NCBI RefSeq assembly: GCF_004054105.1
Contig: NZ_SBLC01000002.1
Location: 168,321-232,320, forward strand
Source of the DNA: Falsigemmobacter intermedius
GTDB lineage: Bacteria; Pseudomonadota; Alphaproteobacteria; Rhodobacterales; Rhodobacteraceae
DNA length: 64,000 nucleotides
Reading direction: 5' to 3'
Made by a program: the position numbers and the translations under genes. Shown here in pieces: positions 49,095 to 58,189 of this stretch (positions within the stretch are counted from its first letter, which is position 1; each line of letters starts with the position of its first letter). Under the pieces are notes generated by a model, which ran no database searches, was not told the origin of the DNA, and worked only from the letters and a program-made list of their open reading frames with translations.

Positions 49095-50183
49095 ATGGAC
49101 AGCCGCGCCCCCCAATCCCCAGCGCAGCCCGACAAAGCTCAGGCCGAAGCCGCACTGGCCACGCTGCGCGTCTGGATGGCCGGCGCCACGGATCAGGATC
49201 TGCTCCGGCTCGGGCCCGGCATTGCGGCCATGCTCGGGCATAACTCCCCCGCGCTCAGCCGCGATTACCCTGACGAATTCCGCCCCGATGCGGCCTATAA
49301 AGCCTCCATGCCCGATCTGCAGAACGGCCCCTCCAGCCTGATCGTGGGGGCAAAGGCCACCATCCAGCACGTCGGTATCTCCAACTTCCGCCTGCCGATC
49401 CGCTACCGCACCCGTTCGGGCGGCGAGATCACGCTTGAGACCTCGGTCACCGGCACCGTCAGCCTCGAGGCCGGAAAAAAAGGCATCAATATGAGCCGCA
49501 TCATGCGCTCTTTTTATGCCCACTCTGAGCGACAGTTCTCCTTCGGCGTCGCCGAAGCCGCCCTCGAGGACTACAAACGCGACCTCGACAGCTTTGACGC
49601 CCGCATTCAGCTGAAACTCTCCTGGCCGCAAAAGGTCGAAAGCCTGCGGTCGGGCCTCTCAGGCTGGCAATATTACGACCTCTCGCTCGAACTGCTCGAT
49701 CAGGGCGGGCTGCGCCGCCGCGTCATGCACCTCGATTACGTCTATTCCTCCACCTGCCCCTGCTCGCTCGAACTCTCCGAACACGCCCGCGAGGTCCGCG
49801 GACAACTCGCCACCCCGCATTCCCAGCGCTCCGTGGCGCGGATCTCCGCCGAAGTCCTCGACGGTGAGAGGCTCTGGTTCGAAGATCTGATCGATCTCGC
49901 CCGCCGCGCGGTCGTCACCGAAACCCAGGTCATGGTCAAACGCGAAGACGAACAGGCCTTCGCCGAACTCAATGCCGCCAATCCGATCTTCGTCGAAGAT
50001 GCCGCCCGCTCCTTCTGCGAGGCGCTGCGCCAGGACCCCCGGATCGGCGATTTCCGCGTCATCGCCAGCCACCAGGAAAGCCTGCACAGCCATGATGCCG
50101 TGAGCCTCCTGACCGAGGGCCCGCTCTTCGCCGCCCAAAGCCTCGATCCGACACTCTTCGCCAGCCTCATCCACCGCGGCTGA
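49095..50183 (+). CDS. folE2: GTP cyclohydrolase FolE2 (type IB)
   Basis: 362 residues. FolE2 converts GTP to dihydroneopterin triphosphate, the first step of folate and queuosine precursor synthesis, without depending strictly on zinc. Family marks are KATIQHVGISNFRLPI near residue 90, GTVSLEAGKKGINMSRIMRS, and STCPCSLELSEHARE carrying the active-site cysteine. FVEDAARSFCEALRQDPRIG is near the C-terminus. GAGGAG precedes the ATG at 49095; the frame to 48921 is not used. folB and folP are about 4 kb upstream. A 3'-end element with a hairpin follows the stop. Confidence 0.95.
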   Translation: MDSRAPQSPAQPDKAQAEAALATLRVWMAGATDQDLLRLGPGIAAMLGHNSPALSRDYPDEFRPDAAYKASMPDLQNGPSSLIVGAKATIQHVGISNFRLPIRYRTRSGGEITLETSVTGTVSLEAGKKGINMSRIMRSFYAHSERQFSFGVAEAALEDYKRDLDSFDARIQLKLSWPQKVESLRSGLSGWQYYDLSLELLDQGGLRRRVMHLDYVYSSTCPCSLELSEHAREVRGQLATPHSQRSVARISAEVLDGERLWFEDLIDLARRAVVTETQVMVKREDEQAFAELNAANPIFVEDAARSFCEALRQDPRIGDFRVIASHQESLHSHDAVSLLTEGPLFAAQSLDPTLFASLIHRG

Positions 50184-50190
50184 CCGCGTC

Positions 50191-50245
50191 TTTGGCTTTT
50201 TCAAAATACTCCCGGGGGCCCGGGGGCAGGCAGCCCCCGGCCTCT
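50191..50245 (+). repeat. gene-3'-end element, copy 2 (motif plus GC hairpin)
   Basis: TTTGGCTTTTTCAAAATACTC begins seven bases after the folE2 stop and matches copy 1 (20953-21016, minus) at 20 of 21 bases. It is followed by hairpin arms CCGGGGG and CCCCCGG (about 50220-50241). Both copies point the same way relative to the gene before them. Confidence 0.6.
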
Positions 50246-50419
50246 CCGCGCTGGACCCGTCCCGCTTTTCGCGTCACTTCCCCGCGATTTCCGGCGCAGG
50301 CCCGCGACAATCACGCAGTCTTGGGCGCTAACATGGCCCCCTGCGCCCTCTCACCGCTTCCCAAGCCGCGGCCACAGCGCTAAACCCGGGCTCAGACTCG
50401 CAAAACGTCAGGAAATGCC

Positions 50420-51382
50420 ATGTCGCAGACCGTCGATTTCAATGATCGCATGCTCTCTCTGGGTCTCGCCAGGGTTTCGGAAGCCGCCGCCATCGCCTCA
50501 GCAAAGCTGATCGGCCGCGGTGATGAGAAGGCCGCCGACCAGGCCGCCGTGGATGCCATGCGCACCCAGCTGAACCTGCTCGAGATCGCCGGCACCGTGG
50601 TGATCGGTGAGGGCGAGCGTGACGAAGCCCCGATGCTCTTCATCGGCGAAGAAGTCGGCACCGGCAAAGGCCCGGCCGTGGACATCGCGCTTGATCCGCT
50701 TGAAGGCACCACGCTGACCGCCAAAGACATGCCCAATGCGCTGGCGGTGATCTCCATGGCCCCGCGCGGCACCATGCTCCATGCCCCCGACGTCTATATG
50801 GAAAAACTGGCCGTGGGCCCGGGCTATGCCGAAGGCGTCGTCACCCTCGACATGGACCCGGCAGAGCGCGTGCGTCAGCTCGCCAAAGCCAAGGGCGGCA
50901 CCGCCCAGGACATCACCGTCTGCATCCTTGAGCGTGACCGCCACGCCGATCTGATCAAAGCCGTCCGCTCGACCGGGGCTGCGATCCGCCTCATCACCGA
51001 TGGCGATGTCGCAGGCGTCATGCACTGCGCCGAGTCCGAGCAGACCGGCATCGATATGTACATGGGCTCGGGCGGCGCGCCAGAGGGCGTGCTGGCAGCC
51101 TCGGCGCTGAAATGCATGGGCGGCCAGATCTACGGCAAGCTTCTCTTCCGCAACGACGATGAGCGTGGCCGCGCCGAACGCGCCGGGATCTCGGATTTCA
51201 ACCGCATCTATGCCCGTGACGATATGGTCACCGCCGATGTGATCTTCGCGGCAACCGGCGTCACCGACGGCTCGCTGCTGCGCGGTCTGAAGCGGGAAGT
51301 GGGCTGGATCACCACCGAGACCGTGCTCATGCGCTCGAAAACCGGCTCGGTGCGCCGCATGACCTATCGCACCCCGGTCTGA
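50420..51382 (+). CDS. glpX: fructose-1,6-bisphosphatase class II
   Basis: 320 residues, GlpX family of the lithium-sensitive phosphatase fold. It removes the 1-phosphate of fructose 1,6-bisphosphate for gluconeogenesis, and in autotrophic relatives also acts on sedoheptulose bisphosphate. Metal-binding motifs are VVIGEGERDEAPML and VDIALDPLEGTTLTAKD. Others are MYMGSGGAPEGVLAASALKC and FAATGVTDGSLLRG. An AGGAAAT-type ribosome site precedes the ATG. recJ follows after 88 bases containing a stem-loop, a gene pair common in Rhodobacteraceae. In relatives a homoserine dehydrogenase gene often precedes glpX; here folE2 does. Confidence 0.97.
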   Translation: MSQTVDFNDRMLSLGLARVSEAAAIASAKLIGRGDEKAADQAAVDAMRTQLNLLEIAGTVVIGEGERDEAPMLFIGEEVGTGKGPAVDIALDPLEGTTLTAKDMPNALAVISMAPRGTMLHAPDVYMEKLAVGPGYAEGVVTLDMDPAERVRQLAKAKGGTAQDITVCILERDRHADLIKAVRSTGAAIRLITDGDVAGVMHCAESEQTGIDMYMGSGGAPEGVLAASALKCMGGQIYGKLLFRNDDERGRAERAGISDFNRIYARDDMVTADVIFAATGVTDGSLLRGLKREVGWITTETVLMRSKTGSVRRMTYRTPV

Positions 51383-51413
51383 TTGCAGACCCAACAGGTT
51401 TGCGCAAAACTCG

Positions 51414-51437
51414 TCGGGGGGCTCACTGGCCCCCCGA
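51414..51437. terminator. perfect stem-loop between glpX and recJ
   Basis: 9 bp stem TCGGGGGGC / GCCCCCCGA with a six-base loop. Only a weak T run follows, so it may reduce rather than stop transcription into recJ. Confidence 0.55.
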
Positions 51438-51470
51438 TCGCATTTCAGACGACTTCAGAAAGGCCCTGGC

Positions 51471-53204
51471 ATGACGTTTCTCGGTGTGGACACTTCGGTA
51501 ACCGGACGGCGCTGGCTGGGACTTTCGCCTGAAGAAGACCGCGCGGCGGAAGCCATCCGTCAGGCCACCGCCCTGCCCTTTGCGGTCACGAATGTGCTCG
51601 CGCGGCGCGGCGTCTCTCCTGAAGCGGCCCCGGGGTTCCTCGCGCCCACTTTGCGCGATCTGATGCCCGACCCCATGGTGCTGCGCGATATGGAGCCTGC
51701 GGCCACCCGCTTTCTCCAGGCGGTGAAGCAGCGCCAGCGCATCGCGGTCTTTGCCGATTATGACGTCGACGGCGGCTCCTCAGCCGCGCTTCTCCTCTGC
51801 TGGCTGCGGGAGATGGGGCTGCAGGCCACACTTTATATCCCCGACCGCATTGATGAAGGCTATGGCCCCAATGTTCCGGCCATGCAGGCGCTCGGCGCGA
51901 AACATGATCTGATCATCTGCGTCGATTGCGGCACGCTTTCGCATGAGCCGATCGCGGCGGCGGGCTGCGATGTCATCGTGCTGGACCACCACCTCGGCGG
52001 CGAAACCCTGCCCGACTGCGTGGCGGTGGTGAACCCCAATCGTCAGGATGAAACCGGCGATCTCTCGCAGCTTTGCGCGGCGGGTGTAGTCTTCATGATG
52101 CTGGTCGATGCCAACCGCCGCCTGCGGGCTGAGGGCGTGAAGGGCCCCGATCTGATGGGCTATCTCGACCTTGTGGCGCTGGCCACTGTGGCGGATGTGG
52201 CGCCGCTGACCGGGGTGAACCGCGCCCTGGTGCGGACGGGTCTCTCCGTCATGGCTAAGCGCGGACGGCCAGGCCTTGCGGCGCTGGCCGATGTCTCGCG
52301 GCTTACCCATGCACCCAACTCCCACACCCTCGGCTTTCTCTTTGGTCCGCGCGTCAACGCCGGGGGCCGCATCGGTCAGGCCGATCTGGGGGCCAGGCTT
52401 CTGGCCACCGACAACCCCGCTGAGGCCGCGCTGATCGCCGCCCGCCTGGAAGAGCTGAACGTCGAGCGCCGCGCCATTGAGGCCGCCGTCCGCGCCGAGG
52501 CCATCGCCCAGGCCGAAGCCCGCGGCGTTGACGGCCCCCTCGTCTGGGCGGCAGGTGACGGCTGGCATCCCGGCGTCGTCGGTATCGCCGCCGCGCGGCT
52601 GAAAGAGGCCTATAACCGCCCCTCCGTCGTCATCGGGATCGAGAACGGCATCGGCAAAGGCTCTGCCCGCTCGGTCACCGGGGTGGATCTGGGCGCGGCC
52701 ATCCACCGCGTCGCTGCCGAGGGGCTTCTGGAAAAAGGCGGCGGCCACAAAATGGCCGCGGGCCTCACTGTGCGGGTCGAAAAGCTTGATGCTGCCATGG
52801 CGCGTCTGGCTGATCTTCTGGCGCGCCAGGGCGCGGGCGAAGGCGGGCCCGCCGATCTGCAGATCGACGGCATGCTGGAGCCTGAGGGGGCAACCCCCGA
52901 ACTCATCGCCCAGATTGAGGCGGCGGGTCCCTTTGGGGCCTCTGCCCCTGCCCCGCGCTTTGCCTTTGCCAGCCAGCGGGTCAGCGATGTGCGCCAGATC
53001 GGTTCGGGCCATCTGAAGATCACCTTCGGCTCGGGGGCCACCAAACTGACCGGCATGGCCTTTGGCGCCTGGGAAGGCCCGCTGGGCCAGGCACTTCAGG
53101 CCGGGGTGGGAGAGCGCTTCCATCTGGCAGGCCGGGTCGAGGTGGATACCTGGGGCGGGCGTCAGCGGGTGCAGCTTCGGCTGGAGGATGCGGCAAAGGC
53201 CTGA
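51471..53204 (+). CDS. recJ: single-stranded-DNA exonuclease RecJ
   Basis: 577 residues. RecJ is a 5'-3' exonuclease of the DHH family acting in recombination and mismatch repair. Motif I is FADYDVDGGSSAALL. The DHH motif is LDHHLGGETLPDCVAVVNPN. The DHHA1 domain includes GFLFGPRVNAGGRIGQADLG and GWHPGVVGIAAARLKEAYNR, then GIGKGSARSVTGVDLG and EKGGGHKMAAGLTV. A C-terminal OB-like region follows (LKITFGSGATKLTGMAFG). Motif I has Gly-Gly-Ser-Ser where many have Gly-Ala/Met-Thr-Ser, a mild change. The gene is downstream of glpX; a hairpin and then a tRNA follow. Confidence 0.96.
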   Translation: MTFLGVDTSVTGRRWLGLSPEEDRAAEAIRQATALPFAVTNVLARRGVSPEAAPGFLAPTLRDLMPDPMVLRDMEPAATRFLQAVKQRQRIAVFADYDVDGGSSAALLLCWLREMGLQATLYIPDRIDEGYGPNVPAMQALGAKHDLIICVDCGTLSHEPIAAAGCDVIVLDHHLGGETLPDCVAVVNPNRQDETGDLSQLCAAGVVFMMLVDANRRLRAEGVKGPDLMGYLDLVALATVADVAPLTGVNRALVRTGLSVMAKRGRPGLAALADVSRLTHAPNSHTLGFLFGPRVNAGGRIGQADLGARLLATDNPAEAALIAARLEELNVERRAIEAAVRAEAIAQAEARGVDGPLVWAAGDGWHPGVVGIAAARLKEAYNRPSVVIGIENGIGKGSARSVTGVDLGAAIHRVAAEGLLEKGGGHKMAAGLTVRVEKLDAAMARLADLLARQGAGEGGPADLQIDGMLEPEGATPELIAQIEAAGPFGASAPAPRFAFASQRVSDVRQIGSGHLKITFGSGATKLTGMAFGAWEGPLGQALQAGVGERFHLAGRVEVDTWGGRQRVQLRLEDAAKA

Positions 53205-53236
53205 TTCCCGGGGCTTTTTCCCGGCCAAAGGATTTT

Positions 53237-53261
53237 TTGCGGAATTTTTCATTTTCCGCAA
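53237..53261 (+). terminator. hairpin after recJ
   Basis: Perfect 8 bp stem TTGCGGAA / TTCCGCAA with a T-rich nine-base loop. The tail is AGAAACCC, not T-rich, so it is a weak terminator candidate for recJ. Confidence 0.4.
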
Positions 53262-53270
53262 GAAACCCCC

Positions 53271-53299
53271 TTGCAGGCTCTGACACCTCTCTGTAAATA
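53271..53299 (+). promoter_or_regulatory. predicted sigma-70 promoter for tRNA-Glu
   Basis: TTGCAG and TAAATA with a 17-base spacer, about 50 bases before the mature tRNA 5' end. Confidence 0.65.
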
Positions 53300-53348
53300 C
53301 CCCCTCACACGACAGGCGCAGCACACTGCGACGGTCGGAAGAAAGAGT

Positions 53349-53423
53349 GGCCCGTTCGTCTATCGGTTAGGACGTCAGGTTTTCAACCTGAAAAGAGGGG
53401 TTCGACTCCCCTACGGGCTGCCA
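53349..53423 (+). tRNA. tRNA-Glu (anticodon TTC)
   Basis: 75 bases including an encoded CCA end. The cloverleaf is complete: acceptor GGCCCGT pairs with ACGGGCT (first pair G-U), the D arm is GTC with loop TATCGGTTAG and GAC, the anticodon stem TCAGG/CCTGA carries loop TTTTCAA with anticodon TTC, and the T arm is GGGG with loop TTCGACT and CCCC. It reads GAA/GAG codons and also supplies glutamyl-tRNA for tetrapyrrole synthesis. It has its own promoter and terminator. Confidence 0.97.
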
Positions 53424-53450
53424 CTTCTTCTTAAAATAGGATGACTGACG

Positions 53451-53472
53451 GGCGGCAGATTGCCGCCTTTTT
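53451..53472 (+). terminator. rho-independent terminator after tRNA-Glu
   Basis: Perfect 7 bp stem GGCGGCA / TGCCGCC, loop GAT, then five T, 28 bases past the tRNA. Confidence 0.93.
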
Positions 53473-53546
53473 GCATTTCCGCCCCCGCCCTTCTTGCATT
53501 CCGCCACCTCAATCGGCATCTGCTCTCCCGTGGATGGGGTGTCAGA

Positions 53547-53975
53547 ATGACCAAAGTGGTGAATATCATCAAACTCTGCGTCGGCGCAGAGGATGTCTCG
53601 GATTTGCAGCGCTGGCAGGATGCCCAGCGCCACCGCTGGCCCGAGGGCCGCTGCGTGCATGTCACCCGCTCCTGGCCGAAACGCGAAGCAGAGGCGCTGA
53701 ACGGCTCGCTTTACTGGGTGTTCAAAGGTCAGATCCTGGCGCGTCAGCGCATTCTTGGCTTTGAAGATGCCACCGGAGCCGATGGCATCACCCGCTGCGC
53801 CTTCCACCTTGATCCGGAAATCATCCGCACCCAGGCCACGCCGCGCCGCCCCTTTCAGGGCTGGCGCTACCTCGAGGCCAAAGACAGCCCGCCGGATCTG
53901 CCGAAAAGCCGCCCCGCCGATGACGTTCTGCCCCCCGCGCTGGAGGCCGCTCTGGCCGAGATCGGCCTGCGTTAA
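53547..53975 (+). CDS. DUF1489 family protein
   Basis: 142 residues, a cytoplasmic protein of a conserved alphaproteobacterial family with no known function. Family-like segments are IIKLCVGAEDVSDLQRWQ, then HVTRSWPKREAEALNGSLYW and VFKGQILARQRILGFEDATG, followed by ITRCAFHLDPEIIRTQATPR and PFQGWRYLEAKDSPPDL. The N-terminal ATG at 53547 is taken as the start; the frame from 53460 would include the tRNA terminator. Its stop overlaps the end of the convergent UPF0283 gene by four bases. Confidence 0.9.
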   Translation: MTKVVNIIKLCVGAEDVSDLQRWQDAQRHRWPEGRCVHVTRSWPKREAEALNGSLYWVFKGQILARQRILGFEDATGADGITRCAFHLDPEIIRTQATPRRPFQGWRYLEAKDSPPDLPKSRPADDVLPPALEAALAEIGLR

Positions 53976-54958
53976 TCTTTCAAGCCGAAAAGCCCGGCCA
54001 GCGCCCGGCTGAGGAGATTGGCCACTTTGGGGCGCGGCAGCGCCTCAAAGGGCAGCGGGCGGCAGACCTCCATGGCGGCGATGCCGACCCGCGCGGTCAG
54101 CGCCCCGTTGATGACCCCCTCGCCAAAGCGGCGCGAGACTTTCGACAGCACCCCGCCCCCGGCGACTGAGGAAATCAGATCATCCCCCACAGCCACCGCG
54201 CCGGTGGCGACCAGATGCGAGAAGACCCGCTTCAGCATCCGGATTGACCCCACCTGCCCGGCACGGCCGCCATAGATATCGGCAATCCGCCGGATCATCC
54301 GCAGGTTCGACATCAGTGCCACCGCCACATCGACGAGCGCCAGCGGCACCAGAGCAGTGGCCGTGGCGACCTTGCGTGAGGCCGCCTCAATCTCGCGCCG
54401 CGCAGCCTGATCGGCGGCGCCCAGAAGCTCCACCTCGGCCAGACGGATCAGGGCATCGGGGTCAAAGAGATCGCCGCCCTGCTCAGTCAGGCGGCGGCGG
54501 TTCCAGGCCAGTTCTTCGCGGCCCGCGTAGATGGCGTCGAGGTCCTTCACCAGCCCCCGCGCCTGCTCCAGATCCCCCCGCGCCGTAACGGAACGCTCGC
54601 GCAGGTGATCGATGCGCGACAGCCGCATCAGCGCCGCCCATTCGCGCCCGGCCATCCACAGCAGCGACACCGTGGCCACCCCGGCCAGCACCATGGCCAG
54701 AAAGCCTAAGACCGGCCAGCGGTTCAGCGTCGAGGCGATAAACTCATAAGTGGCGATCGAGACCGCCAGCGAGAGGAAAAGCCCCCCCGCCCAGTAAAAG
54801 AGCCGCCGCGCTACCGAGGATTTCGCCGGTGCCCGCATCATCGCCGCCACAGCGGTCTGCGGCGGCGCCACATCCGCCTCAGGGACGGGAGGCGCATCGG
54901 CCACCGAGGCGGCCGGTCCGTCGAGTTCCAGGACAAAGGGCTGGTGCGGGCTGGCCAT
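53972..54958 (-). CDS. UPF0283 / YcjF-like membrane protein
   Basis: 328 residues. The N-terminal 50 residues are Pro/Ala-rich, then two membrane helices (RRLFYWAGGLFLSLAVSIAT, then LGFLAMVLAGVATVSLLWMA). A helical cytoplasmic region (LSRIDHLRERSVTARGDLEQ) and a C-terminal DUF697-like domain with hydrophobic segments follow (ATATALVPLALVDVAVALMS, then RMIRRIADIYGGRAGQVGSI). This matches the TIGR01620/YcjF family. In most genomes ycjX, a GTPase-like gene, lies directly upstream; here the upstream region is the divergent ileS promoter. An ATG at 54970 is also possible, but GAGGA fits 54958. Confidence 0.88.
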   Translation of the reverse strand: MASPHQPFVLELDGPAASVADAPPVPEADVAPPQTAVAAMMRAPAKSSVARRLFYWAGGLFLSLAVSIATYEFIASTLNRWPVLGFLAMVLAGVATVSLLWMAGREWAALMRLSRIDHLRERSVTARGDLEQARGLVKDLDAIYAGREELAWNRRRLTEQGGDLFDPDALIRLAEVELLGAADQAARREIEAASRKVATATALVPLALVDVAVALMSNLRMIRRIADIYGGRAGQVGSIRMLKRVFSHLVATGAVAVGDDLISSVAGGGVLSKVSRRFGEGVINGALTARVGIAAMEVCRPLPFEALPRPKVANLLSRALAGLFGLKD

Positions 54959-55038
54959 AGAGATCCTCATCGCGGCGGCATCTCCTTTCAGATGGGGCGA
55001 AAGCAGCCTCTGAGCAAGAGGAAGCGCCAGTCAGGCTC

Positions 55039-55067
55039 TGGACCGCAGCAGGGCGCGGGCCTATAAG
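55039..55067 (+). promoter_or_regulatory. predicted sigma-70 promoter for ileS
   Basis: TGGACC and TATAAG with a 17-base spacer, leaving a leader of about 125 bases before the ileS ATG. The leader has GC-rich pairing but no T-box sequence. Confidence 0.5.
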
Positions 55068-55201
55068 CGCGGCATGAAGTTTACGGTCGCCTTTTCCCGT
55101 CGAATTAGCGGCCCGGCGCGCTGAGCGGTCTCGCGCGTCGGGTAAAGCCTTTTGACCCTGCCCTGCGCAGGACCCAAGCCCTGACTTCGAAGGACACGCC
55201 G

Positions 55202-58120
55202 ATGTGCGCTGACACCCCTGACTATCGCTCCACCGTCTATCTGCCCGAGACCGAATTTCCGATGCGCGCGGGCCTTCCCGCCCGTGAGCCGGCATGGCTG
55301 GAACGCTGGGAAACGCTCGGCGTCTATGACCGCCTGCGCGAAAAGGCCAAAGAGGCTGCCGCCAATGGTGCGCCGCGCAAACCCTATGTGCTGCACGACG
55401 GCCCGCCCTATGCGAACGGCAATCTGCACATCGGCCATGCGCTGAACAAAACCATTAAAGATATGGTCGTGCGCTCGCATCAGATGATGGGCTTTGATTC
55501 GCGCTATGTGCCTGGCTGGGACTGTCACGGCCTGCCGATCGAGTGGAAAATCGAAGAGCAATACCGCGCCAAAGGTCTGAACAAAGACGATGTGGATGTG
55601 GTCGCCTTCCGTCAGGAGTGCCGCAAATTCGCCGAAGGCTGGGTCGATATCCAGCGCGAGGAATTCAAGCGCCTTGGCGTCACCGGCAACTGGGCCAATC
55701 CCTATCTGACGATGGATTTCCACGCCGAAGCGGTGATCGCGCAGGAATTCATGAAGTTCCTGATGAACGGCACGCTTTATCAGGGCTCAAAACCCGTGAT
55801 GTGGTCGCCGGTCGAAAAGACCGCGCTGGCCGAAGCTGAGGTCGAATATCACGACCACACCAGCCATACGATCTGGGTGCGCTTCAAGCCGGTCGCAGGT
55901 CTTGAAGGCGCGAGCGTGGTCATCTGGACCACCACCCCCTGGACCATCCCGCAGAACCGCGCGGTCGCTTATGGGGAGAAGATTGCCTATGGCCTCTACC
56001 GTGTGGATGCGGTGGATGAGAAGTCGACTGCCGTCGCAGGCGAGCTTCTGGTGCTGGCAGATTCGGTGGCCGAGTCGGTGAAAACCGCGGCGAAGATCAC
56101 CGATTGGACCCGTGTGCGCGATGTCGCGGCCTCGGAATTTGAGGGCGTGATCCTGAAGCACCCCTACAATGGTGTCGAAGGCGGCAATGGCGAGTGGGAC
56201 TATGACGTTCCCATGCTGCCGGGCGATCACGTCACCGATGATGCGGGCACGGGCTTTGTGCATACCGCGCCGAGCCATGGTGATGACGACTACCAGATGG
56301 GCGTGAAGTTCAAGCTGCCGATGACCTATAACGTCACCGAAGACAGCTCTTACCGCAAAGACCTGCCGCTCTTTGGCGGACAGCATATCTTTGACACCAA
56401 TGGCAAAGAGGGCCCGGCCAACGTCTCGAACATCAAGCAGCTGGCCTATGCGGGCGCGCTGCTGGCCAAGGGCAAGATCAAGCACAGCTATCCGCATTCC
56501 TGGCGCTCGAAAGCGCCGGTGATCTTCCGCAACACGCCGCAGTGGTTCGCGGCGATCGATGCGAAGATCGAGGACGGCAAAGGCACCTATGGCGACACCA
56601 TCCGCGAACGCGCGCTGAAGTCGGTCTCGGAACTGGTGACCTTTACCCCGGCCACCGGGCGCAACCGCCTGCATGCGATGATCGAGCAGCGCCCGGACTG
56701 GGTTCTGTCGCGCCAGCGCGCATGGGGCGTGCCGCTGACCTGCTTTACCAAAGTCGGCGCGCTGCCGACCGATGCGGACTTCCTTCTGCGCAATGAAGAG
56801 GTCAATGCCCGCATCGCCGCCGCCTTTGAGAAAGACGGCGCGGATGTCTGGTATACTCAGGGCTTCAAAGAGAAGATCCTCGCGGGCATCGTGAACCCGG
56901 AAGACTACAACCAGGTCTTCGACGTGCTCGACGTCTGGTTCGACTCCGGCTCGACCCATGCCTTCGTGCTGCGTGACCGCGAAGACGGCGTGCCGGATCA
57001 GATTGCCGACGTCTATCTGGAAGGCACCGACCAGCACCGCGGCTGGTTCCACTCCTCGCTGCTGCAGGGCTCGGCCACCATTGGTCGTGCGCCCTATAAG
57101 AATGTCATCACCCATGGCTTCACGCTGGACGAAAAGGGCATGAAAATGTCCAAATCGCTCGGCAATACCGTGGCACCGCAGGAAGTCATCAAAGAATATG
57201 GCGCAGATATCCTGCGTCTCTGGGTGGCTCAGGCCGATTATTCGACCGACCTGCGCATCGGCAAAGAGATCCTGAAGGGCACCGCCGACAGCTATCGCCG
57301 TCTGCGCAACACGCTGCGCTTCCTGATGGGCGCCCTGCCTGCATGGGACGGCAAACATGTGGCCCGCGACGAGATGCCGGAACTCGAGCAGTTTATCCTG
57401 CACCGTCTGGCTGAACTCGACGCGCAGGTGCGCCGTGACTATGCCGCCTTTGACTTCCAGGCGGTCTTCCAGGCGATCTTCACCTTTGCGACCTCGGATC
57501 TCTCGGCCTTCTACTTCGACATCCGCAAGGATGCGCTTTACTGCGACGCGCCCGACAGCCTGGAGCGCCGCGCCTGCCTGAGCGTGATGGATCACGTCTA
57601 TCACGCGCTGGTCACCTGGCTGGCGCCGATCCTGCCCTTCACCATGGAAGAGGTCTGGCTGACCCGCTTCCCCGGCGAGGACAGCTCGGTGCATCTGCTG
57701 GATTTCGCACCGGTGGAAGCGGGCTGGCTGAACGCCGACCTGGCGGCGCGCTTTGCCAAAACCCGTGCGGCCCGCCGCGTCGTCACCGGCGCGCTGGAAG
57801 TCGAGCGGACCGCCAAGACCATCGGCTCCTCGCTCGAAGCGGCACCGACCGTCTATGTCTCGCCGGAACTGGCGGCAGTGATCGGATCGGCTCAGGGTTT
57901 TGATACGCTCTGCATCACTTCGGGGCTGAAAATCTCGACTGAGGCTGCTCCGGAAGGCGCTTTCGGCCTGGATGATGTGGCCGGCGTGAAAGTGGTCTTT
58001 GAAAAGGCTGCGGGTGAGAAATGCCAGCGCTGCTGGAAGATCCTGCCCGATGTCGGCACCCATGCCCATCCGGCAACCTGCGCCCGCTGCGACGCCGCGC
58101 TGAGCGCCGCCGGTCTCTGA
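55202..58120 (+). CDS. ileS: isoleucyl-tRNA synthetase
   Basis: 972 residues, class I synthetase charging tRNA-Ile, with an editing domain that removes Val. The HIGH signature is at residues 76-79 in PYANGNLHIGHALNK. The editing (CP1) domain includes WTTTPWTIPQNRAVAYG. KMSKS is at 648-652 in GMKMSKSLGNTV. The anticodon-binding domain is followed by a C-terminal zinc knuckle with Cys 941, 944, 960 and 963 (CQRCWK and CARC), the bacterial type associated with mupirocin-sensitive enzymes. GAAGGA precedes the ATG. It is a single gene with a terminator. Confidence 0.98.
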   Translation: MCADTPDYRSTVYLPETEFPMRAGLPAREPAWLERWETLGVYDRLREKAKEAAANGAPRKPYVLHDGPPYANGNLHIGHALNKTIKDMVVRSHQMMGFDSRYVPGWDCHGLPIEWKIEEQYRAKGLNKDDVDVVAFRQECRKFAEGWVDIQREEFKRLGVTGNWANPYLTMDFHAEAVIAQEFMKFLMNGTLYQGSKPVMWSPVEKTALAEAEVEYHDHTSHTIWVRFKPVAGLEGASVVIWTTTPWTIPQNRAVAYGEKIAYGLYRVDAVDEKSTAVAGELLVLADSVAESVKTAAKITDWTRVRDVAASEFEGVILKHPYNGVEGGNGEWDYDVPMLPGDHVTDDAGTGFVHTAPSHGDDDYQMGVKFKLPMTYNVTEDSSYRKDLPLFGGQHIFDTNGKEGPANVSNIKQLAYAGALLAKGKIKHSYPHSWRSKAPVIFRNTPQWFAAIDAKIEDGKGTYGDTIRERALKSVSELVTFTPATGRNRLHAMIEQRPDWVLSRQRAWGVPLTCFTKVGALPTDADFLLRNEEVNARIAAAFEKDGADVWYTQGFKEKILAGIVNPEDYNQVFDVLDVWFDSGSTHAFVLRDREDGVPDQIADVYLEGTDQHRGWFHSSLLQGSATIGRAPYKNVITHGFTLDEKGMKMSKSLGNTVAPQEVIKEYGADILRLWVAQADYSTDLRIGKEILKGTADSYRRLRNTLRFLMGALPAWDGKHVARDEMPELEQFILHRLAELDAQVRRDYAAFDFQAVFQAIFTFATSDLSAFYFDIRKDALYCDAPDSLERRACLSVMDHVYHALVTWLAPILPFTMEEVWLTRFPGEDSSVHLLDFAPVEAGWLNADLAARFAKTRAARRVVTGALEVERTAKTIGSSLEAAPTVYVSPELAAVIGSAQGFDTLCITSGLKISTEAAPEGAFGLDDVAGVKVVFEKAAGEKCQRCWKILPDVGTHAHPATCARCDAALSAAGL

Positions 58121-58140
58121 TCCACGCTGACATGGAAAAA

Positions 58141-58168
58141 GCCGGCCCTGAACGGGGCCGGCTTTCTT
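58141..58168 (+). terminator. bidirectional terminator between ileS and the oxidoreductase gene
   Basis: Perfect 8 bp stem GCCGGCCC / GGGCCGGC with A5 on the left and TTTCTT on the right, so it can work for both convergent genes. Confidence 0.9.
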
Positions 58169-58189
58169 CATTCTTAAAGGCCGGTCAGG

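Noticed and set aside
55068..55201. T-box riboswitch before ileS
   Set aside because: No T-box sequence, specifier loop or terminator/antiterminator pair is visible; T-boxes are also not expected in alphaproteobacteria.
55787..58171. 794-codon minus-strand open frame opposite ileS
   Set aside because: Shadow of ileS; the opposite strand has every IleRS motif and this frame has no protein family character.
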